Shown: piece after piece, positions 1 through 6,855 of the stretch
How the letters are laid out: the number at the start of each line of letters is the position of its first letter
Position numbering within the stretch: the first letter of the stretch is position 1
Source of the DNA: CAMBDR01 sp046597185
GTDB taxonomy: Bacteria > Pseudomonadota > Gammaproteobacteria > Burkholderiales > Burkholderiaceae_D
Assembly: GCA_046597185.1 (NCBI GenBank)
Contig: JBKJLF010000131.1
Span: 1 to 7,233, forward strand
Reading direction: 5' to 3'
Length of the DNA: 7,233 bases
Notes under the pieces: model-generated
Told to the model about the DNA's origin: nothing
The model's database searches: none
What the model saw: the letters and a program-made list of their open reading frames with translations, nothing else
Program-made: the position numbers and the translations under genes

Positions 1-16
1 TGGTGATTCGATTTAT

Positions 17-1024
17 ATGGGCTGGTTTCCATTTTCAAGTAAAAACAAGCAAGCGTCGGCAGGGGCCGAAGGCGCTTATGTCGCCCGTGCCGAAGAGGGT
101 ATTGCTGCACCTGCGCGTGGCAAGCGTAGCGCTGGCAATGAATCGGTTGACCCGGTTCTGCCGGAAAAAAAGCGCGCCCGGCGTCGTCTGGTTGGGGCGG
201 TCGCCCTGGTGTTGGCGGTGATTGTGGTCTTGCCGATGGTGCTCGATTCTGAACCGAAACCCTTGTCGTCCGATATTGCGATTCAAATCCCGTCCAAAGA
301 TAAACCGTATTCCGCCAGTGACGGGCAAAAAGTTGCGGTCGATCAATCATTGGGCCCAAATGAAGAAGTGGTGTCCGCCGCAGCGCTGAGTGCCTCGGTC
401 AAACCGTCGGCCAGTGCATCGGTAATCAGCGCGGCTGCCAGCGCAACGCCGCGCCCCGCACCCAGCCTCAGTCCCAGTCCCAGTCCCAGTCCCAGTCCCA
501 GTCCCAGTCCCAGTCCCAGTCCCAGACCCAGACTGGTTGCGACTGTAACACCAGCACCGACACCTGCACCTACACCCAAACCGACGCCTGCGCCCACACC
601 CAAGCCGACACCCGCGCCCACACCCAAGCCGACGGTTGTACCAACGCATGAACCACGCCCTGCGCCCAGTGCCGAGACCCATCCCGCGCTGGCTGAAATC
701 CGCCCCACGCAGCCCAAACCTGCGCAAGCCAGTGAAGAGGGTGATAGCGCCGCGCGTGCCAAGGCCATTTTGGATGCCCGGCCCGAAACTAAGCCGAGTA
801 AATTTGCGGTTCAGGTTGCCGCTTTGGCCACGCAAGAAAAAATTGATGAAGTCATCGGGAAATTGCAAGCGGCGGGTTTTACGCCGCGTACCTCCATCGT
901 TGCCACCGATTCCGGCCCACGCACGCGGATTCGGGTGGGGCCGTTTGCGAACAAGGAAGACGCGCTCAAGGTGAGGGAAAAATTGATCAAACAAGGTTTC
1001 AACGGCACCCTGGTGGCGCAATAG
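17..1024 (+). CDS. dedD: DedD-like SPOR-domain cell division protein
   Basis: This is a single-pass inner-membrane protein of 335 residues that probably binds denuded septal peptidoglycan and helps constriction, as DedD does in E. coli. Residues 1-57 are cytoplasmic and basic towards the end (KKRARRR at 51-57). Residues about 58-76 form one hydrophobic membrane helix, followed by the motif LDSEPKPL, which I recall from betaproteobacterial homologues. Residues about 120-250 are a low-complexity Pro/Ala/Ser/Thr linker containing a Pro-Ser dipeptide array (149-172) and a TPAPTPKP array (182-205). Residues 261-335 are the SPOR domain, with the typical first strand FAVQVAAL (263-270) and the RIRVGPF strand (304-310). 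The ATG at 17 gives the N-terminus MGWFPFSSKNK, which fits the family, although no good Shine-Dalgarno is visible in the 16 bases before it. It lies upstream of cvpA and purF on the same strand and is probably cotranscribed with them. The linker is longer and more repetitive than function would seem to require. The SPOR assignment is firm; the septal role is inferred from the family. Confidence 0.9.
   Translation: MGWFPFSSKNKQASAGAEGAYVARAEEGIAAPARGKRSAGNESVDPVLPEKKRARRRLVGAVALVLAVIVVLPMVLDSEPKPLSSDIAIQIPSKDKPYSASDGQKVAVDQSLGPNEEVVSAAALSASVKPSASASVISAAASATPRPAPSLSPSPSPSPSPSPSPSPSPRPRLVATVTPAPTPAPTPKPTPAPTPKPTPAPTPKPTVVPTHEPRPAPSAETHPALAEIRPTQPKPAQASEEGDSAARAKAILDARPETKPSKFAVQVAALATQEKIDEVIGKLQAAGFTPRTSIVATDSGPRTRIRVGPFANKEDALKVREKLIKQGFNGTLVAQ
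461..532 (+). repeat. CCCAGT hexanucleotide tandem array in dedD
   Basis: Twelve six-base units run without a break. Eight consecutive perfect CCCAGT copies lie at 473-520. They are preceded by CCCAGC and CTCAGT (461-472) and followed by two CCCAGA units (521-532). The array is in frame and encodes alternating Pro-Ser, ending Pro-Arg-Pro-Arg. A unit is exactly two codons, so gain or loss of units would lengthen or shorten the periplasmic tether without a frameshift. On the - strand the same stretch gives ten GGG tracts separated by three bases each. Confidence 0.95.
560..631 (+). repeat. 24-base tandem repeat (TPAPTPKP) in dedD
   Basis: Three adjacent 24-base units (560-583, 584-607, 608-631) each encode TPAPTPKP. 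They differ only at silent positions, for example ACACCT/ACGCCT/ACACCC at the start of each unit and AAA/AAG for lysine. The silent differences suggest an array older than the perfect hexamer array just upstream, or one kept by selection on the protein. It forms the second half of the extended periplasmic linker between the membrane helix and the SPOR domain. Confidence 0.9.
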
Positions 1025-1036
1025 TCGATTTCTGGG

Positions 1037-1091
1037 GTGGCAGATGCGTGGCAAATGAGTAGCAAATGAGTAGCAAATGAGTAGCAAAGGA
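1037..1091 (+). repeat. 11-base tandem repeat in the dedD-cvpA gap
   Basis: Five consecutive 11-base units occupy most of the 72-base gap: GTGGCAGATGC (1037-1047), GTGGCAAATGA (1048-1058), GTAGCAAATGA (1059-1069), GTAGCAAATGA (1070-1080) and GTAGCAAAGGA (1081-1091). The central two are identical and the outer ones diverge by one to three bases. In the last unit a T-to-G change turns AAATGA into AAAGGA, which is the Shine-Dalgarno of cvpA (GGA, then five bases to the GTG start). The cvpA translation start region therefore appears to be built from the repeat itself. Confidence 0.9.
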
Positions 1092-1096
1092 CAGGC

Positions 1097-1585
1097 GTGA
1101 CGATTTTTGATTATTTTGTGTTGTTCATTCTGGCGTGCTCGATCATCATCGGGGTGATGCGCGGATTGGTGAAAGAAGTGTTTTCTTTGGTCGGCTGGGT
1201 GGTGGCGCTGGTGGTGGCGAATATGTTTGTGGAAACCATGGCAGGCTGGTTGCCGCAAGCGATACCGGGTGTGCCAATCCGCTTGATTATTGCCTTTGTG
1301 GTGTTGTTTATTGCTGTGCGTTTATTGATTGGTTTATTGAGTATGACGGTCGCATCCGTGGTCAAAGCCAGCGGTTTGAGTAGCGTGGACAGGGGTTTGG
1401 GTGCGGTATTTGGTTTGCTGCGCGCACTCATCATTGTGAGCGTGGTGGTATTGCTGTGTGGCTTGACCGCGATTCCGCGCCAGCCATTTTGGCGTGACGC
1501 GATGTTGAGTAAGGTAGCAGAATCAATCGTAACTAGCATTCAACCTCTCTTGCCGAGCGATTTTGCGCGGCGGGTTCAGTTTTGA
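1097..1585 (+). CDS. cvpA: CvpA family inner-membrane protein
   Basis: This 162-residue hydrophobic protein has four predicted membrane helices at about 4-22, 28-46, 61-83 and 102-124. A glycine-rich and basic motif (GVMRGLVKEVFSL, 19-31) follows helix 1, as is typical of the CvpA/colicin V production family. The length equals what I recall for E. coli CvpA. The family is named for a requirement in colicin V export in E. coli; its general role seems to be in envelope homeostasis and is not settled. Translation most likely starts at the GTG at 1097, with AAAGGA at 1086-1091 as ribosome binding site. The residues before helix 1 (MTIFDY) match the family N-terminus. It lies 72 bases after dedD and 32 before purF, the conserved cvpA-purF pairing. 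I see no hairpin terminator in the gap to purF, so the two are probably cotranscribed. Confidence 0.92.
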   Translation: MTIFDYFVLFILACSIIIGVMRGLVKEVFSLVGWVVALVVANMFVETMAGWLPQAIPGVPIRLIIAFVVLFIAVRLLIGLLSMTVASVVKASGLSSVDRGLGAVFGLLRALIIVSVVVLLCGLTAIPRQPFWRDAMLSKVAESIVTSIQPLLPSDFARRVQF

Positions 1586-1617
1586 TTTTCAGTGTTGATT
1601 TTTTTTGAGGAGTCACC

Positions 1618-3138
1618 ATGTGTGGCATAGTTGGAATCGTTTCAAATGGCCCTGTCAATCAATTGCTATACGACGCTTTGTTGCTATTGCAGCATCGCGG
1701 CCAGGACGCTGCGGGTATCGCTACCAATTTTCAAAATATGTTTTCGATGCACAAAGCCAATGGCTTGGTGCGTGACGTGTTTCGTACCCGCAATATGCGT
1801 ACCCTGCAAGGCAGAACCGGTATTGGCCATGTACGCTACCCGACAGCCGGCTCGTCTAGTGAAGAAGAAGCGCAACCGTTTTATGTGAATGCACCTTTTG
1901 GCATTACCCTGGCGCATAACGGCAACCTGACCAATTGGGAACAATTGAAAAAGGAAATGTTCCGTAACGACCGCCGCCACATCAATACGTCGTCCGACTC
2001 GGAAGTGTTGCTCAATGTGTTGGCGCATGAATTGCAGGAAACCACCTCCGGCTACTCACTCGACCCCGATTCCCTGTTCAAGGCCGTGGCCATGTTGCAT
2101 AAGCGGGTCAAGGGCGCGTATGCTGCGGTAGCAGAAATCGCCGGGCATGGCGTACTGGGCTTTCGCGATCCGTTTGGCATTCGTCCGCTATGCATCGGGG
2201 TGAATGAAGCGGAAAAAGGCATGAAGTACATCATCGCCAGTGAATCGGTGGCACTCGAAGGCCTGGGTTTTCGCTTTTTACGCGATGTGGCACCGGGCGA
2301 AGCGGTGTTTATTGACCTGGACGGCAAATTTTCCAGCCGCCAGTGTGCCGACAATCCGATTCTCTCGCCCTGCGTATTTGAATACGTGTATTTTGCCCGT
2401 CCTGATTCGGTGATCGATGGCGCTTCAGTGTATGCGACGCGCCTGAAAATGGGCGAATATCTGGCCGAAAAGATTCGTGGCCAATTCAATCTCGGTGAGA
2501 TCGACGTGGTGATGCCCATTCCGGATTCTTCGCGCCCGGCAGCAATGCAACTGGCGCTGAAACTCAATCTCGAATATCGCGAAGGCTTCATCAAAAACCG
2601 CTATATTGGCCGCACCTTCCTTATGCCCGGCCAATCGGTACGGCAAAAATCGGTGCGTCAGAAGCTCAATGCCATCGGTTCCGAATTCAAGGGCAAGAAC
2701 GTGCTGCTGGTGGATGATTCCATCGTGCGCGGCACCACTAGCCGCGAAATCGTACAAATGGCGCGCGAAAGTGGTGCCAACCGCGTGATTTTTGCGTCCG
2801 CTGCACCCCAGGTACGCTATCCGAATGTGTATGGTATCGACATGCCCACGCGCCGCGAACTGATTGCATTTGAGCGCAGCGATGAAGAAGTCTGTCGCGA
2901 AATTACGGCGGATAATCTGGTGTATCAGGATCTGGATGCACTCAAGCATTCCATCTCGGACGTCAATCCGGTTTTGCAACGGGTGGATGCGGCGTGTTTT
3001 GATGGTATCTACGTGACCGGCGATGTGACGCGCGAGTATCTGGACAGACTGGAACTGGCGCGCAATAATTCAAAATCGTCGGTGCAGGAAGATGTGGGAC
3101 GTTCACAGTTGAATTTGAATTTGGCACCACGTGAATAA
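1618..3138 (+). CDS. purF: Amidophosphoribosyltransferase (glutamine PRPP amidotransferase)
   Basis: This cytoplasmic enzyme makes 5-phosphoribosylamine from PRPP and glutamine, the first committed step of de novo purine synthesis. It has 506 residues, close to the E. coli enzyme. The N-terminal glutaminase domain begins MCGIVG, so Cys2 becomes the N-terminal nucleophile after methionine removal. The glutamine-site residues are visible: Arg73 in HVRYPTAG, Asn101-Gly102 in AHNGNL and Asp127 in TSSDSE. The phosphoribosyltransferase domain carries the flexible PRPP loop (KNRYIGRTF, 326-334) and the PRPP-binding signature VLLVDDSIVRGTTS (362-375). No key residue is missing. I see no CxxC iron-sulfur ligand pattern or N-terminal propeptide, so it resembles the E. 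coli rather than the Bacillus type. GAGGAG (1607-1612) lies five bases before the ATG. No PurR-type operator was recognised upstream. The next gene is dppA, 50 bases on, with no clear terminator between. Confidence 0.97.
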   Translation: MCGIVGIVSNGPVNQLLYDALLLLQHRGQDAAGIATNFQNMFSMHKANGLVRDVFRTRNMRTLQGRTGIGHVRYPTAGSSSEEEAQPFYVNAPFGITLAHNGNLTNWEQLKKEMFRNDRRHINTSSDSEVLLNVLAHELQETTSGYSLDPDSLFKAVAMLHKRVKGAYAAVAEIAGHGVLGFRDPFGIRPLCIGVNEAEKGMKYIIASESVALEGLGFRFLRDVAPGEAVFIDLDGKFSSRQCADNPILSPCVFEYVYFARPDSVIDGASVYATRLKMGEYLAEKIRGQFNLGEIDVVMPIPDSSRPAAMQLALKLNLEYREGFIKNRYIGRTFLMPGQSVRQKSVRQKLNAIGSEFKGKNVLLVDDSIVRGTTSREIVQMARESGANRVIFASAAPQVRYPNVYGIDMPTRRELIAFERSDEEVCREITADNLVYQDLDALKHSISDVNPVLQRVDAACFDGIYVTGDVTREYLDRLELARNNSKSSVQEDVGRSQLNLNLAPRE

Positions 3139-3151
3139 ACCGGATCATAAC
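3121..3151 (+). promoter_or_regulatory. Weak candidate promoter for the dpp operon
   Basis: TTGGCA at 3121-3126 resembles a sigma-70 -35 box. It is followed 18-19 bases later by TCATAA or CATAAC (3145-3150 or 3146-3151), a poor -10 match, within an A/T-rich leader that runs to the dppA ribosome binding site. It overlaps the last codons of purF. The spacing and -10 are suboptimal, so this is only a candidate. Its main support is that dppA is functionally unrelated to purF and would be expected to have its own start of transcription. Confidence 0.2.
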
Positions 3152-3188
3152 TAAATACAAATATTGGAAAATGAAATAAGGGGAAACG

Positions 3189-4799
3189 ATGAAACAAGGT
3201 TTGAAAACAATCAGGCATGCCGTGTTACTGGCCTTGCTGGCCGCAACTACCGGACAGGCAATGGCGACAAAAACATTGATTTTTTGTTCGGAAGCCAGCC
3301 CGGAAGGCTTTAACCCACAATTTTTTACCACGGGTGTGACCTCGGATGCCGCAGCGGTGCCGATCTATAATCGGCTGGTGCAATTTGAAATTGGTTCCAG
3401 CAAGGTGATTCCGGCACTGGCCGAGTCGTGGAGTGAATCAGCCGATGGCAAAACCTATACCTTTAAATTGCGCAAGGGTGTGAAATGGCATAGCAATGCC
3501 AAATTTAAACCGACGCGTGATTTTAATGCCGATGACGTGATTTTCTCGTACACCCGCATGTCCGACCCCAAACATCCGTTCCGTAATGTGACACCAAGCC
3601 AATCCTATGCCTATTACGAAGACATGGGCATGGCCAAGATTGTGGACCGGATTGAAAAAGTCGATGACTATACCGTGCGCTTCGTGCTCAAGGTGGCAGA
3701 AGCGCCCTTTATCTCGAATGTGGCGATGTCTTTCATGTCGATTTTGTCAGCCGAATATGGCGACAAAATGAAAGCGGCCGGCACCATGGACGTGATTGAT
3801 CGTGAACCGATTGGTACGGGCGCGTTCCAGTTCGTGTCCTATCAAAAAGATGCAACGATACGCTATCAGGCCTTTGACCAATACTGGAATGGCCGCCCCA
3901 AGCTCGATAAGCTGATCTACACCATCACACCCGATCCTTCGGTGCGGGTAGCAAAACTCAAGGCCAATGAATGCCAGATGATGGCATTGCCCAAACCGGC
4001 CGATATCGAATTGATGAAAAAAGATCCCAACATCAAACTGGCCACACAAGAAGGCTCGAACATTGGCTATATCGCCTTCAATGTCGAGAAAAAACCCTTC
4101 GATAACAAGTTGGTACGACAGGCGCTGGCCATGGCGGTGGACAAGAAGAGCATCTTGAATGCAGTGTATCTGGGCGCAGGCCAGTCCGCGAAAAATCCGC
4201 TGCCACCCACCATGTGGTCATACAACGACAAGGTGCAGGATTATGCTTACGATCTGGCCAAGGCCAAGGAAATGCTGGTCAAGGCGGGCTATCCGAATGG
4301 CTTTGAAATGGATTTGTGGTACTTGCCAGTGAGTCGTCCGTACAACCCGGACGGCAAGCGCATGGCCGAACTGTTACAGGCTGACTGGGCCAAGATCGGC
4401 GTCAAAGCCAAACTGGTCACCTTTGAATGGGGTGAGTACAAAAAGCGCAGCAAGAGCGGTGAACAACATGCGATGATGTTTGGCTGGTCCGGTGATAATG
4501 GCGACCCGGATAATTTCCTGGCACCCAATTTGTCGTGCGACGCGGTGAAAAGTGGCGGCAATGCTGCGCGCTGGTGCAATAAGGAATTTGAAGAGTTGAT
4601 CCAAAAAGCCAAGCGTACTGCGAATCAGGTCGAACGCACCAAGCTGTATGAAAAAGCGCAACTGGTCATGAAAGAAGATGCACCGTGGATAACCATGGCG
4701 CATTCGCTGCGGTACACGCCGATGCATAAAGATGTGCAAGGGTTCAAGATGGACCCGACCGCCCATCATTATTTTGACAAGGTCGATTTGGCGAAGTAA
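3189..4799 (+). CDS. dppA: Periplasmic dipeptide-binding protein
   Basis: This is the solute-binding component (SBP family 5) of a dipeptide ABC importer, 536 residues. It has a Sec signal peptide: basic MKQGLKTIRH, a hydrophobic core at 11-20, and a likely cleavage after AMA at 24-26, giving a soluble periplasmic protein with no lipobox cysteine. The mature start TKTLIFCSEASPEGFNP is very like E. coli DppA as I remember it. Four cysteines (33, 262, 450, 463) match the pattern of two disulfides in that protein. Ligand-site landmarks are present: Arg383 in SRPYNP, which fits the residue that holds the peptide carboxylate, and the acidic GWSGDNGDPDN segment (432-442), which contains the aspartate that fits the amino terminus. 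E. coli DppA also binds haem, which cannot be judged here. AAGGGGA (3178-3184) lies four bases before the ATG. The gene opens an operon with dppB, dppC and dppD. Confidence 0.95.
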   Translation: MKQGLKTIRHAVLLALLAATTGQAMATKTLIFCSEASPEGFNPQFFTTGVTSDAAAVPIYNRLVQFEIGSSKVIPALAESWSESADGKTYTFKLRKGVKWHSNAKFKPTRDFNADDVIFSYTRMSDPKHPFRNVTPSQSYAYYEDMGMAKIVDRIEKVDDYTVRFVLKVAEAPFISNVAMSFMSILSAEYGDKMKAAGTMDVIDREPIGTGAFQFVSYQKDATIRYQAFDQYWNGRPKLDKLIYTITPDPSVRVAKLKANECQMMALPKPADIELMKKDPNIKLATQEGSNIGYIAFNVEKKPFDNKLVRQALAMAVDKKSILNAVYLGAGQSAKNPLPPTMWSYNDKVQDYAYDLAKAKEMLVKAGYPNGFEMDLWYLPVSRPYNPDGKRMAELLQADWAKIGVKAKLVTFEWGEYKKRSKSGEQHAMMFGWSGDNGDPDNFLAPNLSCDAVKSGGNAARWCNKEFEELIQKAKRTANQVERTKLYEKAQLVMKEDAPWITMAHSLRYTPMHKDVQGFKMDPTAHHYFDKVDLAK

Positions 4800-4807
4800 T
4801 CCGCTCA

Positions 4808-4833
4808 GGGCTGGCCAGATGGCTGGCCAGCTC
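4808..4833 (+). promoter_or_regulatory. Stem-loop 1 after dppA
   Basis: The arms 4808-4818 and 4823-4833 can pair over 11 base pairs (one G-U) around the four-base loop ATGG. The core is two copies of the self-complementary octamer CTGGCCAG, which also form a 12-base direct repeat. It begins eight bases after the dppA stop codon and is not followed by a run of T, so it does not look like an intrinsic terminator. Its position fits a structure that blocks 3' decay of the dppA message or limits read-through into the permease genes. Confidence 0.7.
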
Positions 4834-4849
4834 GTGTTCTCTGCACGCC

Positions 4850-4872
4850 CGGTGCGGGCATTGCCTGCACTG
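4850..4872 (+). promoter_or_regulatory. Stem-loop 2 in the dppA-dppB gap
   Basis: Bases 4850-4859 pair with 4863-4872 over ten base pairs, two of them G-U, around the three-base loop ATT; the core is GTGCGGGC with GCCTGCAC. A smaller alternative hairpin (GCCCG 4847-4851 with CGGGC 4855-4859) uses the same bases, so the two are mutually exclusive. No U-tract follows. It lies 17 bases after stem-loop 1 and about 40 bases before the dppB ribosome binding site. Confidence 0.55.
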
Positions 4873-4924
4873 TTTGGCATCGCTCATCAAGCAACTCTGA
4901 AAAATTTTATCCAGGAACCTATCG

Positions 4925-5932
4925 ATGTTCGGATTCATATTGCGCCGATTGGGAATGATTATCCCTACTTTTATCGGCATGACTTTGCTGGTATTTTTAA
5001 TGATTCATATGATCCCCGGCAATGTGGTGGAATCCATGTCCGGCGAGCGCGGCATGGAGCCAGAGCGGTATGCGCGGTTGATGCATGAATTTGGACTTGA
5101 TAAGCCCTTGTATGAGCAGTATTTCGATTACATCAAAAAAGTCGTGCGGGGTGATCTTGGTTATTCGATCTCGACCCACGAACCCGTGATGAGAGAGTTT
5201 TTGGTGCTGTTTCCGGCCACGCTGGAACTGTCGTTTTGCGCCATGCTGTTCGCGCTGTTGATCGGGGTGCCCATTGGTATGCTGGCAGCGCTCAAGCGCA
5301 ATTCGGTGTTTGACTATACCGCCATGGGAATTTCGTTGACGGGTTATTCCATGCCCATATTTTGGTGGGCCTTGCTGTTGATTTTGTTGTTTTCAGTGAC
5401 CTTGGGTTGGACCCCGGTTTCCGGCAGGCTCGCTATTGAGTTTGATTTTCCACCCCGTACCGGCTTGATGCTGATTGATTCCCTGCTCTCGGGTGAGGCG
5501 GGGGCATTCCGCTCGGCGCTCTCCCACCTGATTTTGCCCACCATTGCGCTGGGTACGATTCCGCTGGCAGTGATTGCGCGCATGACGCGCTCCAGCATGC
5601 TGGAAGTGCTGCGCGAAGACTACATTCGTACTGCACGTGCCAAGGGGCTGTCGCGCTGGCGTGTGATAACCGTGCATGCATTGCGGAATGCATTAATTCC
5701 GGTAGTGACCATTATCGGGCTGCAAATTGGCACCTTGTTGGCCGGGGCCGTCCTGACCGAGAGCATATTTTCCTGGCCCGGCATTGGCAAATGGCTGGTA
5801 GAGGCGATCCGGCGTCGTGACTATCCGGTGGTGCAGGGCGGTATTTTGCTCTCGTCCACCATCATTATTTCCGTCAACCTGATTGTGGATGTGTTGTACG
5901 GTGTGATTAATCCTCGTATTCGGCATGCATGA
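4925..5932 (+). CDS. dppB: Dipeptide ABC transporter permease DppB
   Basis: This is the first channel-forming subunit of the dipeptide importer in the inner membrane, 335 residues. It starts with the typical FILRRLGMIIPTFIG helix (residues about 4-30). Further hydrophobic segments lie at about 98-123, 135-160, 201-219, 256-279 and 305-328, giving six membrane helices. The cytoplasmic EAA-type loop that docks on the ATPases is at about 230-260 (EDYIRTARAKGL, then HALRNALIP). The C-terminus GVINPRIRH is characteristic of DppB. AGGA (4913-4916) lies eight bases before the ATG. The gene follows dppA after a 125-base hairpin-containing gap and overlaps dppC by four bases (ATGA), which suggests translational coupling. 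The similarity is to DppB more than OppB, judged from remembered sequences. Confidence 0.94.
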   Translation: MFGFILRRLGMIIPTFIGMTLLVFLMIHMIPGNVVESMSGERGMEPERYARLMHEFGLDKPLYEQYFDYIKKVVRGDLGYSISTHEPVMREFLVLFPATLELSFCAMLFALLIGVPIGMLAALKRNSVFDYTAMGISLTGYSMPIFWWALLLILLFSVTLGWTPVSGRLAIEFDFPPRTGLMLIDSLLSGEAGAFRSALSHLILPTIALGTIPLAVIARMTRSSMLEVLREDYIRTARAKGLSRWRVITVHALRNALIPVVTIIGLQIGTLLAGAVLTESIFSWPGIGKWLVEAIRRRDYPVVQGGILLSSTIIISVNLIVDVLYGVINPRIRHA

Positions 5933-6846
5933 TGACAGATTCATTGAATAAATCGAGTAACCCGGCCAGCAGTGCGCTGCCGCCGGAGCAGGGGCCGCTG
6001 GCCGAGTTCTGGCGCTATTTCTCGCAAAATCGTGGTGCCGTAGCCGGACTGGTGCTGGTGGTATTGATGGTCTTACTGGCCGTGTTTGCCAATCTGATTT
6101 GCGCCCATTCGCCAATTGAGCAATATCGTGATGCGACCTTGCAGCCACCTGCCTGGCAGCAGGGCGGTTCCACCAAATTTTTGCTTGGTACCGATCCGGT
6201 CGGGCGCGACATGTTGGCGCGTCTGATTCACGGCACCCGTTTGTCTTTGATTATTGGCGTGGTGTCGGTGGTGTTATCGCTGGGGCTGGGGATTTTTCTG
6301 GGCATGTTGGCCGGATTTTTTCGCGGCGTGCTGGAAACCGTCATTTTGCGCCTGATGGATGTGCTGTTGGCCCTGCCCAGCCTTTTGTTGGCGGTGGCGG
6401 TGGTGGCGATTCTGGGGCCAGGTTTGATTAATGCCATGTATGCGATTGCGGTGGTGATGATGCCGCATTATGTGCGCTTAACCCGTGCGGCAGTGATTGG
6501 TGAAGTGCAAAAGGATTATGTGAATGCCTCACGCATCGCCGGGGCGGGCACCCTGCGCCTGATGTTTAACTGTATCTTGCCCAATTGCGCCGCACCGTTG
6601 ATTGTTCAGGCCACGCTGGGCTTTTCTACCGCCATTCTGGATGCCGCCGCGCTGGGCTTTTTGGGCTTGGGCGCGCAACCCCCGACGCCGGAATGGGGCT
6701 CGATGTTGGCGGGCGCGCTGGAGTTTATTCAATCGGCGTGGTGGGTGGTGACGTTTCCGGGTTTGGCTATTTTAATCTCGGTATTGGCAATCAATTTGAT
6801 GGGCGATGGCATGCGTGATGCGCTTGACCCCAAACTCAAGCGCTAG
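5929..6846 (+). CDS. dppC: Dipeptide ABC transporter permease DppC
   Basis: This is the second channel subunit, 305 residues. An N-terminal OppC-type segment (PLAEFWRYFSQNRGAVAG, 23-40) leads into helix 1 (about 36-57), and the periplasmic loop contains LLGTDPVGRDMLARL (85-99), a hallmark of this permease type. Further helices lie at about 104-128, 146-163, 168-185, 225-248 and 272-292. The EAA loop is at about 196-223 (DYVNASRIAGAG, then ILPNCAAPL). The end NLMGDGMRDALDPKLK is typical of the family. Two adjacent ATG codons (5929 and 5932) could both serve as start. The first overlaps the dppB stop as ATGA and the second begins at the last base of that stop, so the start is uncertain by one residue. 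The gene probably depends on ribosomes arriving from dppB. Confidence 0.94.
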   Translation: MMTDSLNKSSNPASSALPPEQGPLAEFWRYFSQNRGAVAGLVLVVLMVLLAVFANLICAHSPIEQYRDATLQPPAWQQGGSTKFLLGTDPVGRDMLARLIHGTRLSLIIGVVSVVLSLGLGIFLGMLAGFFRGVLETVILRLMDVLLALPSLLLAVAVVAILGPGLINAMYAIAVVMMPHYVRLTRAAVIGEVQKDYVNASRIAGAGTLRLMFNCILPNCAAPLIVQATLGFSTAILDAAALGFLGLGAQPPTPEWGSMLAGALEFIQSAWWVVTFPGLAILISVLAINLMGDGMRDALDPKLKR

Positions 6847-6855
6847 GGGTATGGT

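Noticed and set aside
1..6. TGG TGA as the possible end of an upstream gene (folC is often next to dedD)
   Set aside because: Only one codon and a stop are visible, which cannot support any gene call. The position is merely compatible with a gene ending just before dedD.
1037..1091. CRISPR-like array
   Set aside because: The 11-base units are directly adjacent with no spacers, far shorter than CRISPR repeats, and no cas gene is near.
1022..1096. PurR operator upstream of cvpA-purF as in E. coli
   Set aside because: No sequence resembling the palindromic PurR box is present. The gap is taken up by the 11-base repeat.
347..1258. Long - strand open frame of 303 codons (and a shorter one at 343-768) opposite dedD, with Gly-Thr or Gly-Leu repeats
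   Set aside because: The repeats are the mirror of the dedD hexamer and 24-base arrays, which leave all frames open because they lack stop codons. The translation has no recognisable domain, while the + strand frame has a clear membrane helix and SPOR domain.
1586..1617. T-run (1599-1606) before purF as a terminator of cvpA
   Set aside because: No stem precedes the T-run, and the purF ribosome binding site follows directly, so it is better read as an A/T-rich leader.
4732..5088. + strand open frame of 118 codons crossing the dppA-dppB gap
   Set aside because: It overlaps the end of dppA and the start of dppB in another frame and has no family resemblance. The hairpins and the dppB ribosome binding site explain the gap better.
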